Assembly: GCA_942493265.1 (NCBI GenBank)
Contig: OW818688.1
Location: forward strand, 434,001-498,000
Direction of reading: 5' to 3'
From: UBA12481 sp942493265
GTDB taxonomy: Bacteria; Bacteroidota; Bacteroidia; Bacteroidales; UBA12481
DNA: 64,000 nt
In this document: positions 1-6,548 of the stretch, piece by piece
Layout: each line of letters opens with the position of its first letter
Numbering within the stretch: position 1 is the first letter of the stretch
The notes under the pieces: generated by a model
What the model was told of the DNA's origin: nothing
Databases searched by the model: none
Seen by the model: only the letters and a program-made list of their open reading frames with translations
Program-made: the position numbers and the translations under genes

Positions 1-1762
1 TGAAAAGCATGTGATCCGGGAAAGCAGCCGCATAATCATCCGATCGCCGTCCGGTTTGGAAATAAGTAAGCGGAATCCCTCCCCTGTCGATAATGGCCTG
101 CGCCCATTTGCGGGTGGTTTCATAAGGTTTCTTATAATGGCCGGGCGCCACATCCACATTGCCATCGGGCGGATTGGCAAATTTACCGGTGCCGTAAATC
201 TGCCAGTGCTGCTCATCCCACCAGCCCTGCTCATTATTTTCCTCATACGCATCCGGGACCAGCCGGATGGAAACCGGACTGTACCGCAGGAATCCCGATT
301 TCACTGCCCGGTCCATTTCAGCCACCGCACCTGGTGCATCATTCACCGATGGCCCGTCGCCATAGGCTTTATGCTGCGCGTACCACAGACAGACCGTTGG
401 AAATGTATAATATTCAAGGTCGATCTGCTGAAAATCCTTCAGCACATCACCGTACTGTTCAAGCGCTTCAAATGGATTACTGTGACCTACAGACACATAA
501 AACGCATCCTCGGGAAACCACGACTGGCCGGGATCCACCCGTTTGCCAACCGGATCTTTTGCATAAAGATTCAGGAGCAGATTTTCGGGTTCGGCTTTTA
601 TTTCGGTAACCGGACTGGCCGTGCCATTCAGTTTATCGCTGACATTTCCCTCACAGATCCGTAAATCACTGATCACGGCATTGATTCCCCCTTCATTCCG
701 GAAATGAAGGTACAGGGTATCGGAAGTGACGGCCGCTGCGGGCAGGTTCATCCAGATCTGCTCAGGAGCCTCACCGGCGCCATGTGAAGGAAGTTTCCGC
801 GGAGGAAGCAGGGCATTCAGTTCCCCGTTTTTAAGTGACCAGGCTACCGATTCCGTGCGGGTGCCTGCATCATCACTCCAGGCGACCCCAACAGAATAAT
901 CTTTTCCCGGAGCCAGTCCGGCTATGGCCAGCACTATTTCCCGATTATCATACAGGATATCATCATATTCCGCACCAAAACCGGATTCCCATTTGTAGGG
1001 CGTGCCCCGGACGACGGCGATGGGCGCGCCGGCATCCAGCCGGGCAAACGGTTTCAATCCGGCGGGTAATGATTTAACCTCATCTTTATTCTGATGTGAC
1101 CCGGAAACCCTTACAAACTTCTCGGTTTCGGTATAGGTTAGTCCGCCGGCCACGAGCACTTCCCGATGATCGGGGTTGCCATAGGTGAGCAGAAAATTAT
1201 TCCGGCAGTCGAGCACCGGTTTTTCCGTAACGCGGGTATCCTCGCCGCCCCCGTTGCCATCGAGCATGCGGAAACCCGGCGACAGCTTTTTGCCACCATA
1301 CAGGAGTCCGTTGGTTATTACGCTGATCTCGTGCACCTGCATCGGGGTGGTTCCGCGATTCATGATACCGCCCTCTATCACCACATAATCCTTGCCCGGA
1401 AGCAGTCCGAACCTCAGTCCCAGCCCGGCTTTTCCCTCTTTGGCGCTGGTAACCAGCAGATATTTGCCGGATTCACCGCCATGCACAAAATCCAGGAGGC
1501 TATAATCCACCTTTCGCAGCGGTTCGTTTGTAGAATCCTGATCGATACGCAGATAGGCCCCCGTGACGATCTTTTTCTGATCGCGCGTCCGCACGATTTC
1601 ATACGTACCGCGGGCGGGCTGAACCACCACATTAATGATGCCGTTGGAAAATATCCAGCGGGTGGTGCCGCCGGTGAAGGAAACTTTCGGGTCCGGTTCC
1701 GACTTGCAGCCTGTTATCAGAACCAGTGCGGTCAGTGAAAAAACACAGAAGATCTTTTTCAT
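1..1762 (-). CDS. Glycosidase-like lipoprotein, 3' end off the left edge
   Basis: An uninterrupted reading frame runs from ATG at 1762 to the window edge, so at least 587 residues are present and the C-terminus is missing. It begins MKKIFCVFSL and reaches a lipobox LITGC, so it is an exported lipoprotein, probably facing the periplasm or cell surface. The N-terminal half is beta-rich. After about residue 440 the sequence reads like the start of a (beta/alpha)8 glycosidase barrel (FPTVCLWYAQ, then GWWDEQHW), reminiscent of alpha-galactosidase-like proteins. Catalytic acids cannot be assigned because the relevant part is cut off. Role inferred: release of sugars from plant or host polysaccharides. 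The family assignment is tentative; the open frame and signal are directly visible. A repeat block of about 650 bp separates it from the intron. Confidence 0.75.
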   Translation of the reverse strand, partial: MKKIFCVFSLTALVLITGCKSEPDPKVSFTGGTTRWIFSNGIINVVVQPARGTYEIVRTRDQKKIVTGAYLRIDQDSTNEPLRKVDYSLLDFVHGGESGKYLLVTSAKEGKAGLGLRFGLLPGKDYVVIEGGIMNRGTTPMQVHEISVITNGLLYGGKKLSPGFRMLDGNGGGEDTRVTEKPVLDCRNNFLLTYGNPDHREVLVAGGLTYTETEKFVRVSGSHQNKDEVKSLPAGLKPFARLDAGAPIAVVRGTPYKWESGFGAEYDDILYDNREIVLAIAGLAPGKDYSVGVAWSDDAGTRTESVAWSLKNGELNALLPPRKLPSHGAGEAPEQIWMNLPAAAVTSDTLYLHFRNEGGINAVISDLRICEGNVSDKLNGTASPVTEIKAEPENLLLNLYAKDPVGKRVDPGQSWFPEDAFYVSVGHSNPFEALEQYGDVLKDFQQIDLEYYTFPTVCLWYAQHKAYGDGPSVNDAPGAVAEMDRAVKSGFLRYSPVSIRLVPDAYEENNEQGWWDEQHWQIYGTGKFANPPDGNVDVAPGHYKKPYETTRKWAQAIIDRGGIPLTYFQTGRRSDDYAAAFPDHMLF

Positions 1763-1837
1763 AATTCAGTCCGGTCAATAAGGGTTAAATATAAACCACA
1801 TTAGACACATAGAACACAATAGGATACAATATTTCTA

Positions 1838-2068
1838 CCCTCGAAGAGGTGTCATCTACCACAGAGTGACCCTCGGAGAAGTGTCATCCCGGCGAAAGCC
1901 GGGACCGCCTCGCTCTAACGAGGGGCACTTGGGTGCTCTCCTGATGCTGCTCCGAATTGAATTGGCGACAGCTCTCAAAGGCCCCTCGTAAAGTCAGCCG
2001 GTCCCGGCTTTCGCCGGGATGACACTTCTCCGAGGGTAGCTTTGTGGTAGATGACACTTCTCCGACGG
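1838..2068. repeat. Family A palindromic repeats, including a 167-bp element with 37-bp inverted ends
   Basis: Family A has the core CCCTCGGAGAAGTGTCAT followed by a GC hairpin. Positions 1870-1906 and 2000-2036 are perfect 37-bp inverted copies of each other, enclosing about 93 bp that contain a second inverted pair (CGAGGGGC/GCCCCTCG). Degenerate single cores flank it at 1838-1855 and about 2050-2068. This paired arrangement resembles a REPIN or MITE: two REP units in opposite orientation. No gene is present; frames crossing it are artefacts of the repeats. Confidence 0.85.
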
Positions 2069-2082
2069 TCACTCGGTGGCAA

Positions 2083-2340
2083 GCAAATGATCCCTGCCAC
2101 CTAACCCAACCCCGTAGGGGTGATATGATTATAGCAAATGATCCCTGCCACCTAACCCAACCCCGTAGGGGTGATATGATTATAGCAAATGATCCCTGCC
2201 ACCTAACCCAACCCCGTAGGGGTGACATGATTATAGCAAATAATTCCTGTCTCCTATGCCACCCCTACGGGGTTAATATTTTGATTCAATCCACCTGGCT
2301 AAAATCATGTCAGCCCTCCGGGCTTCAAAAGCAGCTATGC
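2083..2340. repeat. Family B repeats: three 51-bp tandem copies plus an inverted partner
   Basis: A 51-bp unit beginning GCAAATGATCCCTGCCACC and containing the palindrome CCCCGTAGGGG recurs at 2083, 2134 and 2185, with a fourth copy starting at 2236 that degenerates into an inverted partner (CCACCCCTACGGGGTTAAT, then a stretch ending TCAGCCCTCCGGGCTTC). The same pair of sequences is found again at about 5400-5700. Because 51 is divisible by three, both strands give false open frames made of 17-residue repeats. Confidence 0.88.
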
Positions 2341-2341
2341 C

Positions 2342-2413
2342 CCCTCGGAGAAGTGTCATGCCCCACTAACTTCCCCTCGGAGAAGTGTCATCCCCCACTA
2401 AATTCCCCTCGGA
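2342..2413 (+). repeat. Tandem family A cores, the last one split by the intron
   Basis: Cores of CCCTCGGAGAAGTGTCAT lie at 2342-2359 and 2374-2391, spaced 32 bp apart. A third begins at 2406 and is interrupted after CCCTCGGA at 2413, where the group II intron starts; its remainder (GAAGTGTCAT) resumes at 4335. Confidence 0.88.
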
Positions 2414-2483
2414 ATTGGGTAGGAGGCGGCTCACGCCGCCGTCCCCCCACACCACCTGGCATACTTGCTAGTACCAAGGCGGT
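2414..2483 (-). ncRNA. Group II intron domains V and VI
   Basis: On the minus strand 2483-2451 folds as domain V: ACCGCCU pairs with AGGUGGU, an inner GGU/GCC stem follows, then a two-base bulge on the 3' side and a small closed loop. The base contains CGC, a known variant of the catalytic triad. Domain VI follows, with stem GGCGGC/GCCGCC closed by GUGA (2440-2425) and the tail CCUACCCAAU. Folding was done by eye. Confidence 0.75.
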
Positions 2484-2501
2484 TTCTATTAACTTATATA
2501 C

Positions 2502-3899
2502 CTACATACTTAAGTATAAGGAGTGTAAGCCCTGACGGGCGAACCAGTTGGGGCTCATGGCCTGTTCGACGAAAGGTTTCCGCGACATCTTCCACCAGCC
2601 CTGAGAGTACATGACAATATTCCAGCAATGGTTAACCGGGTAGTCAAATGAGCGAAGGAACTTAAAGATGGTGTAGCGTCTTCTACACTGTTTAAGTCGA
2701 AAACATCTCAGCTTCCTTCTGATCCAGCTATCAATCGCATTGAGATTGCGCACCCATTTGTTGGCAATTCTAAAATAATTAGTCCAGCCAATTATGGTCG
2801 AGTTTAGTTCCTTGATGACTGTAGAAAAGCTGACTCCACGGTTTCTGCGGGTTATTTCCCGGACTTTGTCCTTCAGGCGGTCAATGGATTTATCGGCAAC
2901 CCGTATTCCTCCTTCTGAGAGGATAGTGAAGCCCAAAAACTTGACCTCAGAACAGTGCCTGACCCCGCTCTTTAGATGATTGACTTTCAGTTTTAACTTC
3001 GTTTCAATGAAGTCAGTGACTGAAGCCATCACGCGTTCCCCAGCCTTCTTGCTTCTGACATATATGTTACAGTCATCAGCAAATCGGCAGAAGCTGTGAC
3101 CGCGTTTCTCCAACTCCTTGTCCAGTTCGTCCAGTACGATATTGGATAACAATGGGGATAACGGGCCTCCTTGCGGTGTACCGGCCGTTCTCTGTTCTGC
3201 CAGCCCTTCGTTCATCATTCCGGCTTTCAGGTATGCTCTGATTAGTCGAAGGAGACGTTTGTCTCCTATTCCTTTACTCAATCTTTGCATTAGGCGGTCG
3301 TGGTTGATCTTGTCGAAAAACTTCTCCAAATCAATATCCACCACCCATTCCTTGCCTTCCGTGACGTACTTCGAGGCTTGCCTTATTGCCTGATGGGCAC
3401 TCCTTCCGGGTCTGAACCCATAACTACTTTCGCTGAAAATTGGATCGTAATAGCGGCTTAATTCCTGTTGGATGGCTTGTTGGATCAGCCGGTCTTTGAC
3501 CGTTGGGATACCCAGCATCCGTTTTCCCCCATCGGGTTTGTCGATTTCCACTTTCAGTAGCGGACTCACCTCGTATTTCTCGGCAAGTAACGATTCCTGC
3601 AGTGTAGTTAGATGCTTTCCCAGCCATGGCCGAAGTTCCTGCGTTTCCATTCCGTCGATCCCGGAGCTCCCCTTATTACTCACCACTTGTTTACATGCTC
3701 TGCTCAGGTTTCCATAATCTACAATCCTTTCCATTAAGTTTGTGGTCAAGGTTCGCTGTCTCTCCAATAGCGAAAGCAATGCAACTCTACTCAGCAACCC
3801 CGTTCCGGTTCCGCCGGTCGGTGTCCCTGGTAGCTCTCCCGCCTGCCCGCTAAATAGCTTGAGTTGTAAGCCGGCTTCGCTTTTCTGTTGCCTTTTCAT
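2502..3899 (-). CDS. ltrA: Group II intron reverse transcriptase/maturase
   Basis: A 465-residue intron-encoded protein that would help the intron RNA fold and splice and copy it into new sites. Reverse transcriptase blocks are visible: KRMLGIPTVKDRLIQQA, YGFRPGRSAHQAI, VDIDLEKFFDKINHD, GTPQGGPLSPLLSNI and the catalytic RFADDCNIY (FADD rather than the commoner YADD), then VKFLGF. A maturase (GIIM-like) region follows (about residues 335-410: RNRGVSFSTVIKELN through GWTNYF). No HNH endonuclease domain is seen, so it probably inserts without second-strand cleavage of its own. Full length with no frameshift, inside a complete intron with domains V/VI just downstream, so the element may be active. 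A retron or defence reverse transcriptase is excluded by the GIIM region and intron RNA. Confidence 0.97.
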   Translation of the reverse strand: MKRQQKSEAGLQLKLFSGQAGELPGTPTGGTGTGLLSRVALLSLLERQRTLTTNLMERIVDYGNLSRACKQVVSNKGSSGIDGMETQELRPWLGKHLTTLQESLLAEKYEVSPLLKVEIDKPDGGKRMLGIPTVKDRLIQQAIQQELSRYYDPIFSESSYGFRPGRSAHQAIRQASKYVTEGKEWVVDIDLEKFFDKINHDRLMQRLSKGIGDKRLLRLIRAYLKAGMMNEGLAEQRTAGTPQGGPLSPLLSNIVLDELDKELEKRGHSFCRFADDCNIYVRSKKAGERVMASVTDFIETKLKLKVNHLKSGVRHCSEVKFLGFTILSEGGIRVADKSIDRLKDKVREITRRNRGVSFSTVIKELNSTIIGWTNYFRIANKWVRNLNAIDSWIRRKLRCFRLKQCRRRYTIFKFLRSFDYPVNHCWNIVMYSQGWWKMSRKPFVEQAMSPNWFARQGLHSLYLSM

Positions 3900-4334
3900 C
3901 TGCTTTTACGCATCTTCGATGCTTCCTTTGTTAATAAATTTGGACCTTCCCGCGGATTATTTCCCGGTACTATGTCCGCTGCTGACTCCTCTGCGTCTGT
4001 CGTCTGCCGGTTACCCGGCAGCCTATCCGGTTGCCCGTAACTCGCAGAGGCCTCCCGGGGTAAGTAGTAAACCTTTCCATTCGTTGCGCCGGATTTACCC
4101 CTCCCTCTTTCCGAATGACTATCGGGCGTCCTGATTTATCGGTCAGTTACCCAGAAGGACAAGCCTTATATCCGGTTTCTGTGCGTCACAACAAATGTTT
4201 GCCTAAAGCTTCCTTCAGATTCCCGGTCGCCCGGGACACCCTTGCTTTCGGCTAGAAGATTCCGGTCATTACGGCTCTTTAGGGACTTGGGAGAACCTCC
4301 CTCACCCTCAAGGCTTACTACATGCCCGGCACAC

Positions 4335-4400
4335 GAAGTGTCATCCCCGCGAAGGCGGGGATCGCCTTGCTTCACCGAGCGGCCCTTGGGTGCGACTTGA
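4335..4400 (+). repeat. Family A repeat, right half beyond the intron
   Basis: GAAGTGTCAT followed by hairpin CCCCGCGAAGGCGGGG and a tail (CCTTGCTTCACCGAGCGGCCCTTGGGTG, positions about 4360-4390) resembling the interior of the 1870-2036 element. It is the second half of the repeat split by the intron. Confidence 0.85.
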
Positions 4401-4431
4401 CGCTGCACTGCATCATCCGCCTGCTATTTTA

Positions 4432-4439
4432 TACCTTTG
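4432..4439 (+). promoter_or_regulatory. -7 promoter element TACCTTTG of the esterase gene
   Basis: Matches the Bacteroidota -7 consensus TAnnTTTG, 21 nt before the ATG at 4460. No clear TTG lies at the -33 position. About 40 bp around it are nearly identical to 5714-5757. Confidence 0.6.
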
Positions 4440-4459
4440 CAAAACATTCGGAATCTGAT

Positions 4460-5320
4460 ATGACAGCAATATCTTTCAAACCATTCTTACTCGTATTTCT
4501 TCTTATGTCCTCCATCTCCATCTCCTTTGCCCAAACGCCAACCGCCATTCACCTGTGGCCCGGCGCGGTTCCCGGCGAAAGCAGGCCGAAAGCGTCTGAT
4601 GTGGTCAGCAATGATCATGGCGGCAATGTTACCCGCATCGCATCCGTTACCGACCCGGTAATCGAAGTGTTTGAACCGCAGGGGGGCAACACCACCGGGA
4701 TGGGTGTGGTGGTCTGTCCGGGCGGCGGCTACTCCATTCTTGCGCTTGATCTGGAGGGGTATGAAGTTGCCCGATGGCTCAACAGTATTGGAATAACGGC
4801 ATTTGTACTGCATTACCGGGTGCCTGAAAATCCGGCGGGTGCCCTGATGGATGCTCAGCGGGCAATACGCCTGGTGAGGGAAAAATTTGTCAACCATTCC
4901 CCAAACCTGAAAAGAATCGGGATCATGGGCTTCTCTGCCGGGGCCAGCTTATCGGCCCGGGCCAGCACCCGATATCAGGATAAAACATACGAGCCGGTGG
5001 ATCAGGCCGACCAGCTATCTGCCCGACCCGATTTTACCCTGCTGATCTATCCCGCCTATCTTGATGAAGGGACCAATAACACCCTGACACCGGAATTGAC
5101 GATCGATGCGGATACCCCGCCGATGTTCCTTTTTGAGACTGCCGATGATCCATTTGGCAACAGTTCTTTGGTGATGGCCGGTGCGTTGAGGAACCACAAA
5201 GTTCCGGTCGAACTTCATTTCCTTGCCGAGGGCGGTCACGGCTATGGAGTAAGGCCCGGCAATCGCGCGGCTGAAACCTGGCCGGGGCTGGCGGCAGAGT
5301 GGCTGAGGAGGTTCAATTAA
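4460..5320 (+). CDS. Secreted alpha/beta-hydrolase esterase (acetyl-xylan-esterase-like)
   Basis: A 286-residue exported alpha/beta hydrolase. Start chosen at MTAISFKPFL, which opens a clean signal peptide ending ISFAQ; an upstream in-frame ATG would read through the repeat. Motifs: oxyanion-hole region VVCPGGGYS, nucleophile elbow GFSAGA, acid in ETADDPF, and catalytic His in GGHGYG near the C-terminus. This layout matches the BD-FAE/acetyl xylan esterase-like hydrolases that remove acetyl or other ester groups from plant polysaccharides; the substrate is inferred, not shown. It stands alone between repeat blocks and has its own -7 element. Confidence 0.88.
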   Translation: MTAISFKPFLLVFLLMSSISISFAQTPTAIHLWPGAVPGESRPKASDVVSNDHGGNVTRIASVTDPVIEVFEPQGGNTTGMGVVVCPGGGYSILALDLEGYEVARWLNSIGITAFVLHYRVPENPAGALMDAQRAIRLVREKFVNHSPNLKRIGIMGFSAGASLSARASTRYQDKTYEPVDQADQLSARPDFTLLIYPAYLDEGTNNTLTPELTIDADTPPMFLFETADDPFGNSSLVMAGALRNHKVPVELHFLAEGGHGYGVRPGNRAAETWPGLAAEWLRRFN

Positions 5321-5399
5321 CCACAGTAGGCACATAGAACACAATAGTATGCTAGGCCTCCGGATGGATGATTTGATTATATCGTAGGATCCCTTCCGC

Positions 5400-5700
5400 A
5401 TATGCCACCCCTACGGGGTTAATTTTTCGATTCAATCAACCTGGGCTATAATCATGTCAGCCCTCCGGGCTTCTCAAACGGCAGGAGATGACATGATCAT
5501 CGCACAAAGTGATCAATAGCACCAAAAACAACCCCGTAGGGGTGATATGATTATAGCAAATGATCCCTGCCATCAAACCCAACCCCGAAGGGGTGACATG
5601 ATTATAGCAAAGAATTCCTACCGCATATGCCACCCCTACGGGGTTAATTTTTCAATTCAACCCACCAGGCTATAATCATGTCAGCCCTTCGGGCTTCAAA
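5400..5700. repeat. Family B repeats, second cluster
   Basis: Inverted and direct copies of the unit seen at 2083-2340: CCACCCCTACGGGGTTAAT at about 5404 and 5630, CCCCGTAGGGGTGATATGAT at about 5533, a variant CCCCGAAGGGG at about 5583, and TCAGCCCTCCGGGCTTC-type ends at about 5458 and 5682. Units in opposite orientation could fold into long hairpins. No gene is seen between 5321 and 5855. Confidence 0.85.
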
Positions 5701-5732
5701 AGCACGGCATGCGTCATCATCCTGCTATTTTG

Positions 5733-5740
5733 TACCTTTG
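5733..5740 (+). promoter_or_regulatory. -7 promoter element TACCTTTG before the barrel protein
   Basis: TAnnTTTG match inside a stretch of about 40 bp shared almost exactly with the promoter at 4432. It lies 116 nt upstream of the ATG at 5856, so the leader would be long, or a second closer promoter exists. Confidence 0.5.
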
Positions 5741-5855
5741 CAAAACAACCGGAACCTTATCAGATTTTTTAGTATATTAGCAAAACCGACCCTACTCTAA
5801 TAAAAAAACTATGTGACCTATTGTGCCTATTGTGGTTCACCTCAACCTGTTACCC

Positions 5856-6485
5856 ATGAAACACCTCACCATCCTGTTCTTCCTGGTCCTTGCCGGTACC
5901 GCGTCTCAATCCCAGGAATACTATTTCGGACTGAGCACCACCGCAGCCTCCTCCACCCAGTACCGCCAGCCAGCTGGCCTTTATGGCGGATACTGCTATT
6001 CAATCAACCAGGATCTGAAATGGCATATCGATGTACTGGCCAATTTCAGCTACCGCTCATACGACCGTATCACCTTCGACAACAATACCGGTCAGGGATA
6101 TTTTGTGAACAAGATTCAGCCCCAGAGCTGGTGGCTGGCGCTCTCGTCACATCTCAACTGGGAAGTATTCGCACGCGGGTGCCTGGTGGTATCCGTCGGA
6201 CCCATGCTCTCGATCAACTATTTTATCAGCAACGAACTCATCCAGGATATTCCCACCAACACTCAAACCGACCGCACCTACCGGAGGCAGCATAACAACC
6301 TGAACCGACCGGGTTTCGGCGGCAATCTGGAATTTGAGCTGGAAGGATTATTCCGTAAAAGGGTTTCGATCATCACCTCCATCTCCCCGCAGGTTATCTT
6401 CTTTGGCAAAGCCATGGTTAGCGGGGGCGATGAAGGGGCCATCGTAGCCAACATCTCCCGCTTAGGCCTCCGCTATAAGCTCTGA
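5856..6485 (+). CDS. Small exported outer-membrane beta-barrel-like protein
   Basis: 209 residues from MKHLTILFFL, giving a signal peptide ending TASQSQ; eleven upstream in-frame codons lack signal character. The mature part alternates aromatic and polar residues in strand-like segments (YYFGLST, YGGYCYSI, WHIDVLANFSY, WWLALSSHLNW) and ends LGLRYKL, a terminal strand typical of small porin-like barrels. No family is recognised and no catalytic motif is present. It precedes the glycyl radical enzyme by 63 nt on the same strand, but a functional link is not evident. Confidence 0.72.
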   Translation: MKHLTILFFLVLAGTASQSQEYYFGLSTTAASSTQYRQPAGLYGGYCYSINQDLKWHIDVLANFSYRSYDRITFDNNTGQGYFVNKIQPQSWWLALSSHLNWEVFARGCLVVSVGPMLSINYFISNELIQDIPTNTQTDRTYRRQHNNLNRPGFGGNLEFELEGLFRKRVSIITSISPQVIFFGKAMVSGGDEGAIVANISRLGLRYKL

Positions 6486-6548
6486 TCATCACTGCCCCCG
6501 GACTTCAGGCCGGGGACTTCGCCCTCCACACACCTTAACTTCAAAGCC

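Larger units (their letters stand above)
2414..4334 (-). mobile_element. Complete group II intron with encoded maturase
   Basis: Transcribed on the minus strand. The 5' end is GTGTG (complement of 4330-4334), the standard group II GUGYG start; the 3' end reads CCTACCCAAT with the usual AY terminus at 2414. Removing 2414-4334 joins CCCTCGGA to GAAGTGTCAT and restores the family A repeat core exactly, which fixes both ends to the base. The element is 1921 nt: about 435 nt of 5' RNA domains, the maturase gene, then domains V and VI. The 5' exon carries the GC hairpin of the repeat (CCCCGC CTTC GCGGGG) ending about 10 nt before the insertion point. Insertion downstream of a hairpin is typical of class C introns, but the class was not determined here. 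Confidence 0.93.

Noticed and set aside
11..1738. Several plus-strand frames at the left edge
   Set aside because: They are antisense shadows of one continuous minus-strand lipoprotein gene that has a signal peptide and runs off the window.
2083..2413. CRISPR array
   Set aside because: The 51-bp copies are contiguous with no unique spacers, and the 32-bp-spaced family A cores have spacers that are themselves repeated. No cas genes nearby.
2044..2535. Plus-strand frame of 163 codons with 17-residue repeats (and a minus-strand counterpart at 1884-2228)
   Set aside because: It is made of the 51-bp family B tandem repeat and family A cores, is open on both strands, and runs into the intron; no start signal or protein character.
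2502..3899. Retron or defence-type reverse transcriptase
   Set aside because: The protein has the maturase region and lies in a complete group II intron with 5' GTGTG and domains V/VI.
4322..4459. Upstream extension of the esterase gene
   Set aside because: These codons translate the intron edge and the family A repeat (a VIPAKAGI-type peptide); the signal peptide starts at 4460.
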